This document shows positions 12,150 to 27,699 of a stretch of 64,000 bases of DNA, piece by piece. Positions within the stretch are counted from its first letter, which is position 1. Every line of letters begins with the position of its first letter. The translations under genes and the position numbers were made by a program. Source of the stretch: Anseranas semipalmata. Its lineage: Eukaryota > Chordata > Aves > Anseriformes > Anseranatidae. The stretch lies in NCBI GenBank assembly GCA_013399115.1, contig VXAA01003158.1, positions 689,323-753,322 of the forward strand, read 5' to 3'. The notes beneath the pieces were generated by a model, which saw only the letters and a program-made list of their open reading frames with translations, made no database searches and was not told the origin of the DNA.

Positions 12150-12900
12150 AGGTGTGCCACAGAGGCCCGGCCTGGCTGCGCAGCGCGCCCTGAGCTGCGG
12201 TGAGGGGCGGGCGCCCGGGGCGCGGCGGGACCGAGGAGCCCGCGGTGTCTGCGCCGGGCGGGGCGCGTCCCCAGGCGTGAAGTCGTGCACGCTTTTTTCC
12301 ACGGGTTTCACTGCGTTTTGGCACTGAAAATCCCTCAAGTTCCTCTAAGTGTCTGGCGGCGGTGCGTGAGGTGACCGGGGGCGCGGGTGCGGCTCCGTCC
12401 CCTCGCTCGGCGACGTTTGCTGTTTCGTGGGTCCCCCGGGCCCCGCTCGCCGCCGGGGCGGGGACTTCGGCCGCTATTCCGCTCTGGAGCCCCCGGCGGC
12501 CGCTGGCGAAACCGGAGGCCCGCCCTTCAGGACGGCCCGGGCCTCCCGCCGCCTGCGGGGAACCGAGTGCCGAGCGCGGGGCCGCCCCGGGCCAAAGCGC
12601 CGCGCTCCCGAGCTGCCCCGCGGTGGGGATTCAAACCGCGGCCCGGTCCGTCCCGAATCGTCCCGGCAACAGGCGGGGCTCGGCTCGCATTGGCTGCAGG
12701 GCGCACGCAGCGCGCTCCTATTGGCTGGCGCAGGACGAGCGGGGGCGGCGAGGGGAGGAGGGCGAGGCGTTATACGGCGCAGGAAGGGGCCGCCATTTTG
12801 TGTGGGAGGGAGAGGAGCGGCGGCAGCAGCTGGCGGAGCGGGCTNGCGAACGGGACGGACAGAAGTCGGTAAGGGAGGAGCGGTGCGGGAAGGGCCGGGC
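12150..12900 (+). promoter_or_regulatory. PNRC2: CpG-island promoter of PNRC2
   Basis: A strongly CpG-rich segment ending at the inferred first exon. Two inverted CCAAT boxes (ATTGG at 12689-12693 and 12720-12724) lie 31 bases apart, typical of NF-Y-driven housekeeping promoters. A perfect YY1-type element, GCCGCCATTTTG, lies at 12789-12800, where such elements often mark the transcription start. A second CCGCCATGTTG lies just inside intron 1 near 12907. There is no canonical TATA box. One ambiguous base is at 12845. The island could also serve CNR2 in the opposite direction. Confidence 0.75.
12789..12868 (+). other. PNRC2: PNRC2 exon 1 (5' UTR)
   Basis: The exon is defined by the donor AGAAGTCG|GTAAGG at 12868/12869. 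The 5' end is inferred from the YY1 initiator-like element and is approximate. There is no ATG in the segment. It should join to the acceptor at 13887/13888. Confidence 0.55.
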
Positions 12901-13887
12901 GCTGCCGCCGCCATGTTGTGCTCGCCGGGCTGCTCCATTGTCGGGGAAGCGGAGCGGGGCCGGGCGGGACGGGGAGCCGGAGGGGTACCAGGAGAAGAGG
13001 GAAGAGCGTTCGGAGACGGGCGGACGGTGCCCAGGCAGGCGTCGAGCCTGTGAAGGCCGGTTCTGAAGGAGCAAAAGGCAGCTTGGTTTGCGCTGATAAC
13101 ATCGGCCCTTGGTTTTAGGGGCATCATGGTGACAGCTGGGAAGGAAGACGTGCCGCTCCCCTGGAGCTTCTGGGGAGAACTGGGCTGAGCTGCTGGCGAC
13201 TCCGAAGAGGGATGAGGGGCAGGCGGATAGACCGGAGTGCCTTAAAATAGATTTCAGAAGAGGATAAGCTGTAGGCTGAACAGGAAGTTATTTAAGAGCT
13301 AACGAGGAATTGCTTTGCTAGCAAAGGTAGAGAAAACGGTCTAAATATCAGAAGTGGGGCTCTGTTGTAATAGCTGGAAGAGGCTTTGGGGCTGCGTAGT
13401 GGCTTACTGGGAAGCGTGCAGGTGCTTACCTGCCTGCCCACGGAGCCAGGAGGGCGAGTGTTGGGGGGATATTTTCGGGGAGGGCTTCTTTCCTCTCAAG
13501 AGCAATACATTGAAGTGCTAGCTCCCTAGGATTTCATCCCAAAGTATGTAATGTTGTATTTGTCTGCTTTTTCCATATCAGAAGAAGGGTAAGGTTCTTA
13601 ATTGCCTCTCCTTAACTAAAATATTTATTTATTAGAATAAGATACCTAGAACATGATGAAAATGCTATTCTCTGGGGAATGCAAAGTATGATGGTGAAGT
13701 TAATATAGAGTAAGATGAATACTGCTGTGATTAAAAAAAAAATGTTCAAAGTATATTGTCAGCTTTAACAACTGAGAGAGACACAACTGACTTTTAATTC
13801 TGTGAATTTCAGCTACTTTTGATACTTTTTGAAAGGGAAAACAATTGTTCCCTTACCTGACTTCAGACTTCTTTCTCATTTATGCAG

Positions 13888-14093
13888 TTGGACTTCTCCC
13901 CTTGGAGCTTCAGTGCCGAGAATCCGATGTTGGGCTCGGCTACCTGGCTGAATACAGCAGATCGGCCCATGAAAACTTCTATTCCTAGCCAAAGGAAGGA
14001 GTCCAGCAAAAGGCAGCACCTACTCTTTCAGGCTTGGAAGCAAGAAAGGGGGCAAGAGTTGGAGAGTGTAGAATCTGAGAAGACCACTGAAAG
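13888..14093 (+). other. PNRC2: PNRC2 exon 2 (5' UTR, carries uORF)
   Basis: A 206-base exon bounded by a clear acceptor (TTTATGCAG) and donor (AAG|GTAAAT). Human PNRC2 likewise has 5' UTR exons ahead of one coding exon. The first ATG inside the exon, at 13927, opens a frame that runs to the end of the exon without a stop. Confidence 0.65.
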
Positions 14094-14870
14094 GTAAATG
14101 GGGCTTGTAAGGAATAGTATATTGTAGGAGAGTCAGCATGAAGGTGCAGAGTACTGTGTGATAGTTTCCAGCTGTCTGCTTCAGAAGTCCAGTTATGAAC
14201 GGCTGCTTTCCATTTGAGGTTATTTTCAGTTCACTTTGGATTTTCAATCTGTCTTCCCCAAGTGTGCTCAAGTCTGCCTCTGTATGCTACCCTTCCACCC
14301 TCCCGCCCCCATCTCCCTCCAAAAAAAGCTGTTTTGGGAAGTGGTCTCACCCCTACCTTGCTGTGATTAGCTGTGTAATGCCTTAAGAGTATCAGGAGTC
14401 ATCAGTCTTTCTTGGACTTACCGGAAAGACTGGGGAGTGGCTTTATCAGTGCAGACTTCATCCAGATCTTCAGATATGTCAAAAGCTTGGTTTAAATGTC
14501 TTCAGGATTAAATACTAACACCTTACATCTGGCGCTGTATTTTGTGAACAACATTATATTTCACATTCTCTTAGTAGCACATTTTGCTGTGGAGAAAAGA
14601 AGTGGCGTGTTCAGTAGTTGGGCTGTCTGCAGGACCAGCTTTTTCATAACTAGGTAGACTGTGACTGTTGATAAAGGAGACTAGGGTACATACAGTTCCT
14701 GAAGGTTGGATTGATAAATGATGTGCTGGTGAGCCATTAGCAGCAGAATTGTCAAGACAAGCCATTGTAGAGTCAGTATCTTCCACTAGGAAGAATCACT
14801 GCATTATAATTCAGTTTTCAGGATTCTTTTTTTAAATGTAATCCGACGTTTTCCCTGCTTTTACAGGTGA
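13927..14870 (+). other. PNRC2: Upstream ORF in spliced PNRC2 leader (56 codons)
   Basis: Spliced reading: ATG at 13927-13929, open through the exon end at 14093, then TGA at 14868-14870, two bases into exon 3. It encodes 56 residues, starting MLGSATWLN and rich in Lys, Glu, Gln and Ser towards the C-terminus. The stop lies 14 bases before the main ATG at 14885, and the two frames differ. The context of the uORF ATG (CCGATGT) is weak. Whether the peptide is conserved is unknown. Confidence 0.5.
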
Positions 14871-14884
14871 CATTTAAGTTGAAG

Positions 14885-15307
14885 ATGGGTGGTGGAGAAA
14901 GATTCAACATTCCAGTTCCCCAGTCTAGAAATATTACCAAGAACCATCAACAACTTAAAAACAGGCAGAAGAGTAAAGACCAGAATTCGCAGATGAAGAT
15001 GAACTATAAGAAGAAAGAAAAAGGACATGGATGCAACTCATCCGGTGCATGGCAAGCCATGCCAAAAGGGGGAAAGAACAATGTTCATTTCCCCAGTAAT
15101 CAAAATTGGAGTCCTAATTTATCAAATCGCAACCTGTTTTTCACACCTCAAACCAATCAGAACTATGCTGGAGCAAAGTTTAGTGAGCCACCCTCACCAA
15201 GTGTTCTTCCCAAGCCACCAAGCCATTGGGTACCTGTTTCTTTTAAACCTTCTGATAAAGAAATAATGACATTTCAGCTTAAAACATTACTTAAAGTCCA
15301 GGCTTGA
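14885..15307 (+). CDS. PNRC2: Proline-rich nuclear receptor coactivator 2
   Basis: A 140-residue protein (human 139) encoded entirely in the third exon, which begins at 14867 after TTTTACAG. PNRC2 is a small, largely disordered adaptor. It binds nuclear receptors such as ERR-type receptors, and it links the NMD factor UPF1 to the decapping activator DCP1A in P-bodies. Seen: basic Lys-rich segment at 37-47, the SH3/EVH1-ligand region SEPPSPS at 100-106 followed by prolines to 112, and a C-terminal LKTLL nuclear-receptor box at 132-136. The start is the ATG giving MGGGERF, the family N-terminus. Transcription runs towards SRSF10, so the two genes converge. Confidence 0.97.
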   Translation: MGGGERFNIPVPQSRNITKNHQQLKNRQKSKDQNSQMKMNYKKKEKGHGCNSSGAWQAMPKGGKNNVHFPSNQNWSPNLSNRNLFFTPQTNQNYAGAKFSEPPSPSVLPKPPSHWVPVSFKPSDKEIMTFQLKTLLKVQA

Positions 15308-17100
15308 GGTGGAACTTTTCATATTTTTAAAGTTATTTAAAGTTATTTAAATTTACAGGGTTTCAGATTTGAGAATAATTGTTCATAACTGCAGATGCAC
15401 AGGTATAACGAACTAGATGTTCTTGCTGCATATAGTTAGTTGCAAGAGAAGAGGGTAGGGTGGGAAAGTTTACATTCCTCTAGTGCTTTACCTCAAAAGT
15501 TGTGTGCTCTGAAATAGGCATTTTCTCTATAATCACTTTAACCAAATCCAGAGCTGTCACCATTTATTGCATTTACTGTTAGAGTAAATGGGACTGTCTC
15601 TAAAAATTGGAATTGACTCCTTTTTGCTAAGGTGTTAGAAAACCAGCTTTTACCTAACTTAATGCAGCATTAACTGAAAAAAAAAAAAAAAAGCACTGAA
15701 GGCTTTAGTCAGTGTAGAATTTCCCAGCAGAGGAGAGTTCTACCTAGGTACTAGTGAAAATGATTGTTACTAGTACTAGTGATTATTATTCTTTTGTTCA
15801 TACCTGTGAGCTTTATTTGGCACTCAAGCCTGTTACTGAAATACAGATCTAGGAAACATACATATCCTCGTAAGGATGGAAGAACACATCAAGCAAATCT
15901 GTATTTCAGTGTCTCTCCAGCTGTAGCTATACTTCATTGGAATCTCAACAAGTCAGACTGTGCCAATTAATGACAGACTTTGTATTGCCAGATGACTGCC
16001 AAAAAAAGCTCCAAAAAATCCTTTGTATTCCAATTGCACTGAGTTCTAAAATACATTTTTGTATCATTTTCTAATTGTGAAAAAGCTGGAGTAGTTCTTA
16101 AGCTGTTCTTAAATGGGTTACCCTGTAACAATTGTTTTAAGTTACAGTATCTCGTGGCAGGTATAAAATGTTCTCATAGGGAAGAAAGAGCCATGTAAAT
16201 AAATGTAAAACTTTGTAGCATATGTAAATTTATGCTGGGCTTTCCTGCACAGAAGTATTTTTAGTACAAAACCGGTGAATGTAAGATGACCATGCTGAGT
16301 ACATGGCCTGATTTTAAAAAAGGATATTTTGTTAAAAAGAAATACCATATAAGGACATTTATGGCTGTGCCCTTGCACTTAATATACAGTGAATGTGTAC
16401 ATTTTACTTAGTCATGAGCTCATTTTTAAATGAAAAAGTAAACTCGGTGCAAAAGAGGCATTTAGAATATTTAGAATATTGTAGTAAAGAGAAAAAAAGC
16501 TGCTCAAGTTTAAGATACTGATTTCTGAATGTATAGGAGAGGTGCAGGGTAAGGGATCAAACACAGTAAGGTGTTTATAATCAATTTGGATGTTTCACAA
16601 GAAATATGAATGGAATAGTTTGGGTTCTTGATGAAATTGAAGTACTGTTAAAATGTTTGTTTCTAAAATTAATGTTACAGCATTATTTTGTTCCAGTATT
16701 TACTAAAATATGTGAAGTTCAGATGTCAACATGCAGATTTCAGTGCTATTACAATTCAGTTGATTCTGTAATAGAAACACAACTGAACTGTGATAGAGTC
16801 TGAGGTTATGCAAGAAATCCAGTAATTACTGAAAAAGTGGTTTAATTTGAAAGGGAGTTCTACAAATAGTGAAATGTTACTTAAGATGTCTTCCTATGCA
16901 TTCAAAATGCATTGGCAGCTAATTGAATGTTTACAAATCTATTCTTCCACATAAGATGGAATTGGCAGTCTTTGAACTTTGTGACCTAGACCTTTACCCA
17001 GTGTAAGAGCTGTATCCCAGTTATAATTGTGTATACTCTATTTCAAATTGTCAATTAATGTGTATGTACAAATTGGAAACAAGAAAAAAAATAAACAAAC
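15308..17100 (+). other. PNRC2: PNRC2 3' UTR (probable)
   Basis: AT-rich sequence following the stop, with several ATTTA motifs just after it (15335-15355) and an A16 tract near 15679. Two plausible poly(A) signals: AATAAA at 16198-16203 and at 17090-17095. The proximal one overlaps a perfect Pumilio element, TGTAAATA, at 16194-16201. A further AATAAA at 17801 could be a distal signal. The true end needs transcript data. Confidence 0.6.
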
Positions 17101-20100
17101 TTCCCCCTCCCCCCCAAGGCATTTATTTATTTTCAGATGGTAGTAGAAAAGTGAGATTGCATTATTTTGGCACTCAAAGAGTTCTATAAAGCACTGACAC
17201 TTAAGAATACCAATGTACCACATGCCACCACTCATATTGCTAACTGGCCCAAAACCAGATAAAGGTAATTGTAAGAAGCATCAGCAACCTTAGAAACCCA
17301 GGTGGATGTTCCTTATGTCTCTTTAGGCTATGAATGTCAGAACAACCTGGAAATTACTTAACAATGAAGGAGGTTTCTTCAGTGACAGTCCTCTCATTCA
17401 TTCTTGCCAGTGATTTGTAAACACAGGGCTTGAGAATTAATGCAAATGGTATTCAGAAAAACCCCACCACCTGTTAAAAGGCTGTCAGGCTCTGCCCAGG
17501 AAAGCTGGACCTGTGAGCAAGACAAGCTAGTCCGAGTAAATGTCACTTAAGTATAGCTGAGTACAGCTGCGAGCATGTTCTCTGCTACCTCTGATAAGTC
17601 TCTGGCTCAAGTGCTCTGAGCTAGAGGAAACATCCTTGGTTATTTCAGTGCTTGGTGACCAACCTGCAACAGACTACAGCTATATTAATTAAGTCAGAAG
17701 GTGCTCTCAAGATATAGTCAAAACTTGTACATTTTATTCCCAATTCACAGGGTTATTTGCACAGATGGAACACAAAACTCAAGAAGAAAGGATGTGTATG
17801 AATAAAACAGCATCTTTTGATCAAACACACTACAGGGTACATAGTCTTCCCTTCCTATAATAGTCTCATCAGTAAGAGCATCTTTAGACAATTATTATAG
17901 CAATGGACTACAGACTTTTAAAGCAAGTTACAAGATAAATGGAGAAAACCAGCAATTATCAATGGGTGATTATGTCCTAAAAAAATGTGTAAATTTATTC
18001 CTTTGTACTTCAAAAATGCTATCTGCAACATTCCTGCCAAAAATCATGTAGCAGTGCTGCAATGTATATCAATCCAATTGCCCTTCTCTGAACATATTTC
18101 AAGCTGTTACCCCAGACTAAACATTAAGAAAAAAAAAAAAAGCTCTTTCCAAGAGCAGAGCTCAAAATAACATTTAAATTGAAAATTTCCACTTTGAATA
18201 AAGCCATTATACTGTACATTTAAACATCTTTAAAAGACATAGAAAGGATAACATTTAGCTTTCAGAGACCAGTCTATCATAGTCCCTAATTTAAACACCC
18301 AGCTACTTAACCACTAAATTTAAGATTTTTAATTATCAGTTGGGTGCATGGACTTTTGGTGAAAAAGAAGTTCCAATAGAGCCTTCTATTACTGCTGAGA
18401 TAAATCAATATGCTGCAGATATTTTGGAGCACAGCCATTACTTTCAGCAGAATTTTTACATACTACTTCAATTCTACAAATTTTGCAGGAATGACAAAAT
18501 CTAGTTTACCACAGAAAAACATAATTCCCACCGTTCTTGAGACTCCAAAAGAAAGATGCCTATACATGATCTTTTGTAGCCTGCATATGTTCTTGCATTC
18601 CAGCTGTGCATAACCTGCAGGTAGCTTGCACAAGACAGGCTACTGCTTTTTTAGAGCAGGCATAGGATACCTGCATCAAGGAAGGGAGATGTTATCTAGA
18701 TGGGCTGTGGCTTGACTTGCATGAATGCGTAAACATTCCCTGCCCTTTTGGCCACATCCTGCTAACTCGTCCCCAACTGAAAGGCCCACAGAACAGCTTC
18801 TTCACAATTTTTCCATGGGAGCAAGAACTAGGACAACATCTTTATTCATGCACTCTTGAAACATCGTGGGTTTGTGTTCGGCTTTTCTGGCTTGTTCATA
18901 TACACAAGTCAAGTCAAAGTTTAGTCCTACCTCTGGGAGAGAAAGAAAGAACCATCAGAACTGTCAGATACTACATTATACTTGCAATGAATTGGATTTT
19001 TAAAACAAAAAAAAAAAAATTAAACTGTGCTATACACAAATGTTGAGGCACACAATATAAGGACATGCTGACACAATAGTTAAGGTATGTCACTATTACT
19101 CTTTAGTCACAAATTAGAACCTCAGCCTGGACCACAAAGATGTTCTCCTTCTTCCTCCCCACTGATCCAGCTGTAGTTCTGGCTGGACTAACATGTGAAC
19201 GTTAACTACAGCAATCACCTGCAGGTTGCTGACTAAAACATAACCACACACTCCCAAGAGATAGGTGGACCACTTCTAAGTAGAATTTTAGTTCTGAAGA
19301 CTGTATTCATTTACAGAAGCTTAAAAAGTGTGGGTTTTCTGCTGTTTCAAGCCATTTCTGTGCACAGCTACAGGAAAATCACAGCTCAGCTTAGGAAGTG
19401 TAAGAGTGGGCTTACCAAAGCATTTAAGTGTTTCTGAGAATTATTTTTACTCAACAGCACAAAAAGGACTAACTGTATATACCACAAGTGCCAGGAGGCA
19501 GCTTGAATTCTAAGTGTCAAAGTTTTACAACTTGCTAGAGAACCATTGCTGGCACATTTTTTTATATGACTACTGTAAAATGATGAGCTGTTACTAGAAA
19601 TTTGATTCTAAATGAATCTTCAATCGCTGATTTTTAGTAATTCATAACCTGGCTATTAATATCTGAATTATAACCATAGGGAAGTTCATCCAGCAATAAT
19701 GAAAGTTAATGGAAAAGAAATGTCAATATATTAGACTAAAACATTTGCTTATCATTCTTATTTTGTCTAGTACCCTTTTAAAAATATGAAATATTTATTC
19801 AGACATCAAATGATAAATTCCTGACTTTACTGAAATACCGTAGTAAGGATTTTACTCCGTAAGGGATGCATAGCTCTATTCCTAACCATGCTTTGGAGTC
19901 AAATTCTAAAGCTACAATAATTCCAGTGGATCAGTATTTCCTTCATTTTTTTATTACAGCATGTTTGCTAAATTTACAGCAAGCAGAAAATAAGCTGGGT
20001 CTTTAGTTATTTTGATCAAAACATTGATGTTTTAAAGGTAGTACACAATATTTGTTAAAAAGAACATATAAAAATACCTTTTTAGAAGCCTCTATAAGAA

Positions 20101-21852
20101 AGGAAATACAAAGTTTAACCCCACAACTTTCCTCTGCTAGAGCTGCACACTACTGCTACAGTTTTAAATAGACTTTATGCTGTTTTTAAACTATACATCC
20201 AGGAAAGTCTACAAAATTAAAGGAACGTGCATATAAATGATTGCATAGCAGAACATGAACATTAACTGCAAACAGTAAAGAAAAAAGTTAGAAATACTAC
20301 CAAACGTACAAAGGTTCCTAGAATCCATCCCCTAAGCACGTTCCACTGCTAATATTTAAAAGCCATCTGCATTTCTTCAAAGGCCCTGCTGAACACACTA
20401 AAACCGAACCCTAAAACATTTCTCTAAAAAGGAACTTTTTGAAATCAATGTCTTTATATACTACTACACAGCACAGAACACTAAGTGTTTGATGCTGGCT
20501 TTTGAAGGTAAATAGAAAAGAAAATGCCAAAAGCCATTTTCATAACAAAATATCTTGCCTTCTAGAGAAATACTGGTAAGATTACACACTAGTTTTGTTA
20601 TTTCTCACATTCAATTTACTAAATATACTGTATTAGTGAAACTAAATAGCTAGAGATGCAGCTCTTGTTCATATCCAACTTTAAACACTTGTTCTTAAGT
20701 AAAATGAAACCTTGTAACCCATCCACTATCCATTCTGAGGAAGAAGTGATTGAGACTTGCTTGACTAAATACTTTTTTTGATGTGTAAAAGCAAGCCTTT
20801 GTTACTCAAGAAGAGAGATGGCTACAGTTTTATACCTATGAATACACCAACTAACCACAGGAGTCATTGGCATAAAAGTTTAGTTCTTATATACTGTACA
20901 CACACAACTCGAAACAATCTACTTGTATCTAACAGCAGGAAAACTAAGCAATTTCATGGTTAACTGCTCACTAAAATTTAGAATAGATACAAAAACTGCT
21001 TAAAATGTACACACAACCTAGTATTTAGTTGCTGTCATTTGCTGAAATCTGAATTTAATTTTCCATTTCAAGGTGGTTTTCCCCCCCCTCACACACTTAG
21101 CAGCCAGGTCAAAAGCAGTGAAGTCTCTATCCTGACAAGTCACGACACTGCGTAATCTCTGAACAACCTTCCAAGACTAACTCTCTCCCTGTGTAGTATA
21201 TGCGATGTTAGTACCATCTCTCCAGATGGCAGGGTTAAAGAGAAATTTCAAAAATATCTCTCCACAGAGCTCCATTTACCAACCTACTTGTGTCATTGGG
21301 CATGGAGAACACAGAAACCTGCCTTTGAACAATGGAAACATAAAGTTACCAGTCTGCATTTCACAGCAGTCAGTGTTGCACTACAGCTGTCCAGTTTTCC
21401 ATTTTATCACAAAGTTTAGCATTAAAGAACAAGTTAAACAGTTGGTTTAACTGTTCAGCACAAACTGGTACCAATTTCTATGGGTATGACATTTTCAATA
21501 GGACAATGTTGCAAATTACGATCAATCAAGTCATCACCAATATCTAAGCATTAAAAATGCAAATCTTTACAAAAATATACATAGAGACACCACAATCAAT
21601 TCAGTAGCTGCCCAGAACATGTAACCATGAGGACATTCTCTCTCTCTCTCCCCCTCTCTCTCTCTCCCGCTGTCTCAGTGGCTTCTCAACACTGTTTTAA
21701 TTTTAACCATTGTCTGCTACAGGGAAAACTGACAAAGAAAAAAAATTTTTTTTTTTTTTAGCACTGTTGCAACATCATATTCCTGATAATTTAAGTAAAC
21801 TGAACTGCGTGTAAATGAATTTTACATGCCTAAAACCAACATGGATACACTG
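17101..21852 (-). other. SRSF10: SRSF10 3' UTR and convergent intergenic sequence
   Basis: AT-rich, with no coding frames and no recognised transposable element across 4.7 kb. Several minus-strand AATAAA signals occur (plus-strand TTTATT at 17733-17738, 18841-18846, 19794-19799), so the SRSF10 3' UTR may be several kb long, as in mammals, or have alternative ends. The boundary with the PNRC2 3' end could not be set. Confidence 0.5.
21636..21677. repeat. (CT)n microsatellite
   Basis: About 40 bases of CT dinucleotides broken by short C runs. It lies about 180 bases beyond the SRSF10 stop codon, so it should be transcribed as a (GA)n purine tract in the SRSF10 3' UTR. Confidence 0.9.
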
Positions 21853-26429
<4,577 letters not shown>

Positions 26430-27699
26430 TCACAAATATCTTATATGTTTTCTCACTATTAAAGGTGTTAAGAAACATTCACCTAATGAAAAAGAAAACA
26501 AAATCTACAGTCAATATGACCAGCCATCTTTTTGGAAGCAGCTGGTAGAAGATGCATGTAGCAAAATATTTTTTTGGGAAAAAAAAAGTGTTTGAGCCAT
26601 TCATTGTTAAGCAACACACTAGATTTTCCTAAAACACTGTCAAGCCTCAGGATGCTTAACATAACCCTGGTATTTTGAAACCAGCATTCAGCGTAACTCA
26701 GTAATATAAGCGCAAACTGAGATGAGAAGTGACATTAGCCAATTCAATGCAAAGGTGGGCAGAAAGTGAAAAGAAGGATCTAAGAATTAAGTATCCCATT
26801 ACCTATTAACGCTGACTTTACAACATGCAAACATTAATTGTAACATCCAAAGAAAAATTATAAGAATAATTCGGTCACACAGACTGATTTCCATAGAATA
26901 ATCAATACTTACAACGACATCAAACAGAACAAAACTTGAGTGAGCAACCATTCATGCCCTAGGGTCAGCTATTCCAAAGATGTGGCTTTAGAGAGCAGGG
27001 TACAACACTGTTCAACAGATCTGTAACTATACTTGAAATAACTACGGTCTCTTCAACAGAAGAGTTTCTTAGTTACATCAGCTTCTTTACATATACTTTC
27101 CCATGTCATTTTAAGACAATAATCTGTATGAAAAAGACTGACATAGTACTGTACTTATGTGACATGAAAGAGTTACTGATACTCATTCCTCTTTCTCAAC
27201 TGTTGGGAAAAAATCTACACTGTACATAGTCAGTGATAGAAGGCAACTAAAATAACCAACTTCAAGATCTCACAAGGAAACCGTCTCTAAAAGGAATGTA
27301 CCATTTAACCGCGAGCTTACAGGGAAAGCCTAAATGGGAGCCACGTTGTTTTAAAAAAAGTTTGAAAGTAAGTCTTCTTCCGTGACTTTTCCTATAAGAA
27401 AATGATCTACTGGCAAAGAAAAAAAAATGGTGCATGAAATATCACTCTTAATTTGAAGCTATTGGCATTTTTGATCATAATAAGGTTCCTAGTTCATTCC
27501 ATCATGCCTACACTATTGTTATTTCCTGAACACCTTTGGTACAAGCTCTCCAGGCAGCAAGTTTAAAGGCTCAGGCTCGCATTTTACACAACTAGACCTC
27601 GCAGTGACTTCCCTACAAATTCTACAATCACCAACATAAATAGCGCTCTAACTCATATATCCATTCTAAACCGAGGTGCTCTAGAGACGTCCCGCGACT

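Larger units (their letters stand above)
2340..12150. other. Non-coding region between CNR2 coding exon and PNRC2 promoter
   Basis: Most of this should be CNR2 5' intron plus the divergent intergenic space. I see no exon with conserved coding character on either strand. Several long open frames (near 3.3-4.0, 4.9-5.5, 6.6-7.25 kb) lie in moderately GC-rich sequence, overlap one another on both strands and resemble no family. Recognisable content is one CR1 3' scrap, a CpG-rich block and an A-rich low-complexity tract, listed separately. Confidence 0.6.

Noticed and set aside
12362..13127. Long open frames (up to 234 codons) on both strands over the PNRC2 CpG island
   Set aside because: Stop codons are rare in GC-rich DNA; the frames overlap each other on both strands, run through the promoter, exon 1 and intron 1, and match no family.
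15660..15700. A16 tract after the PNRC2 coding region, suggesting a retrocopy
   Set aside because: PNRC2 here has introns in its leader, a CpG promoter and conserved neighbours, so it is the parent gene; the A run is internal to the 3' UTR.
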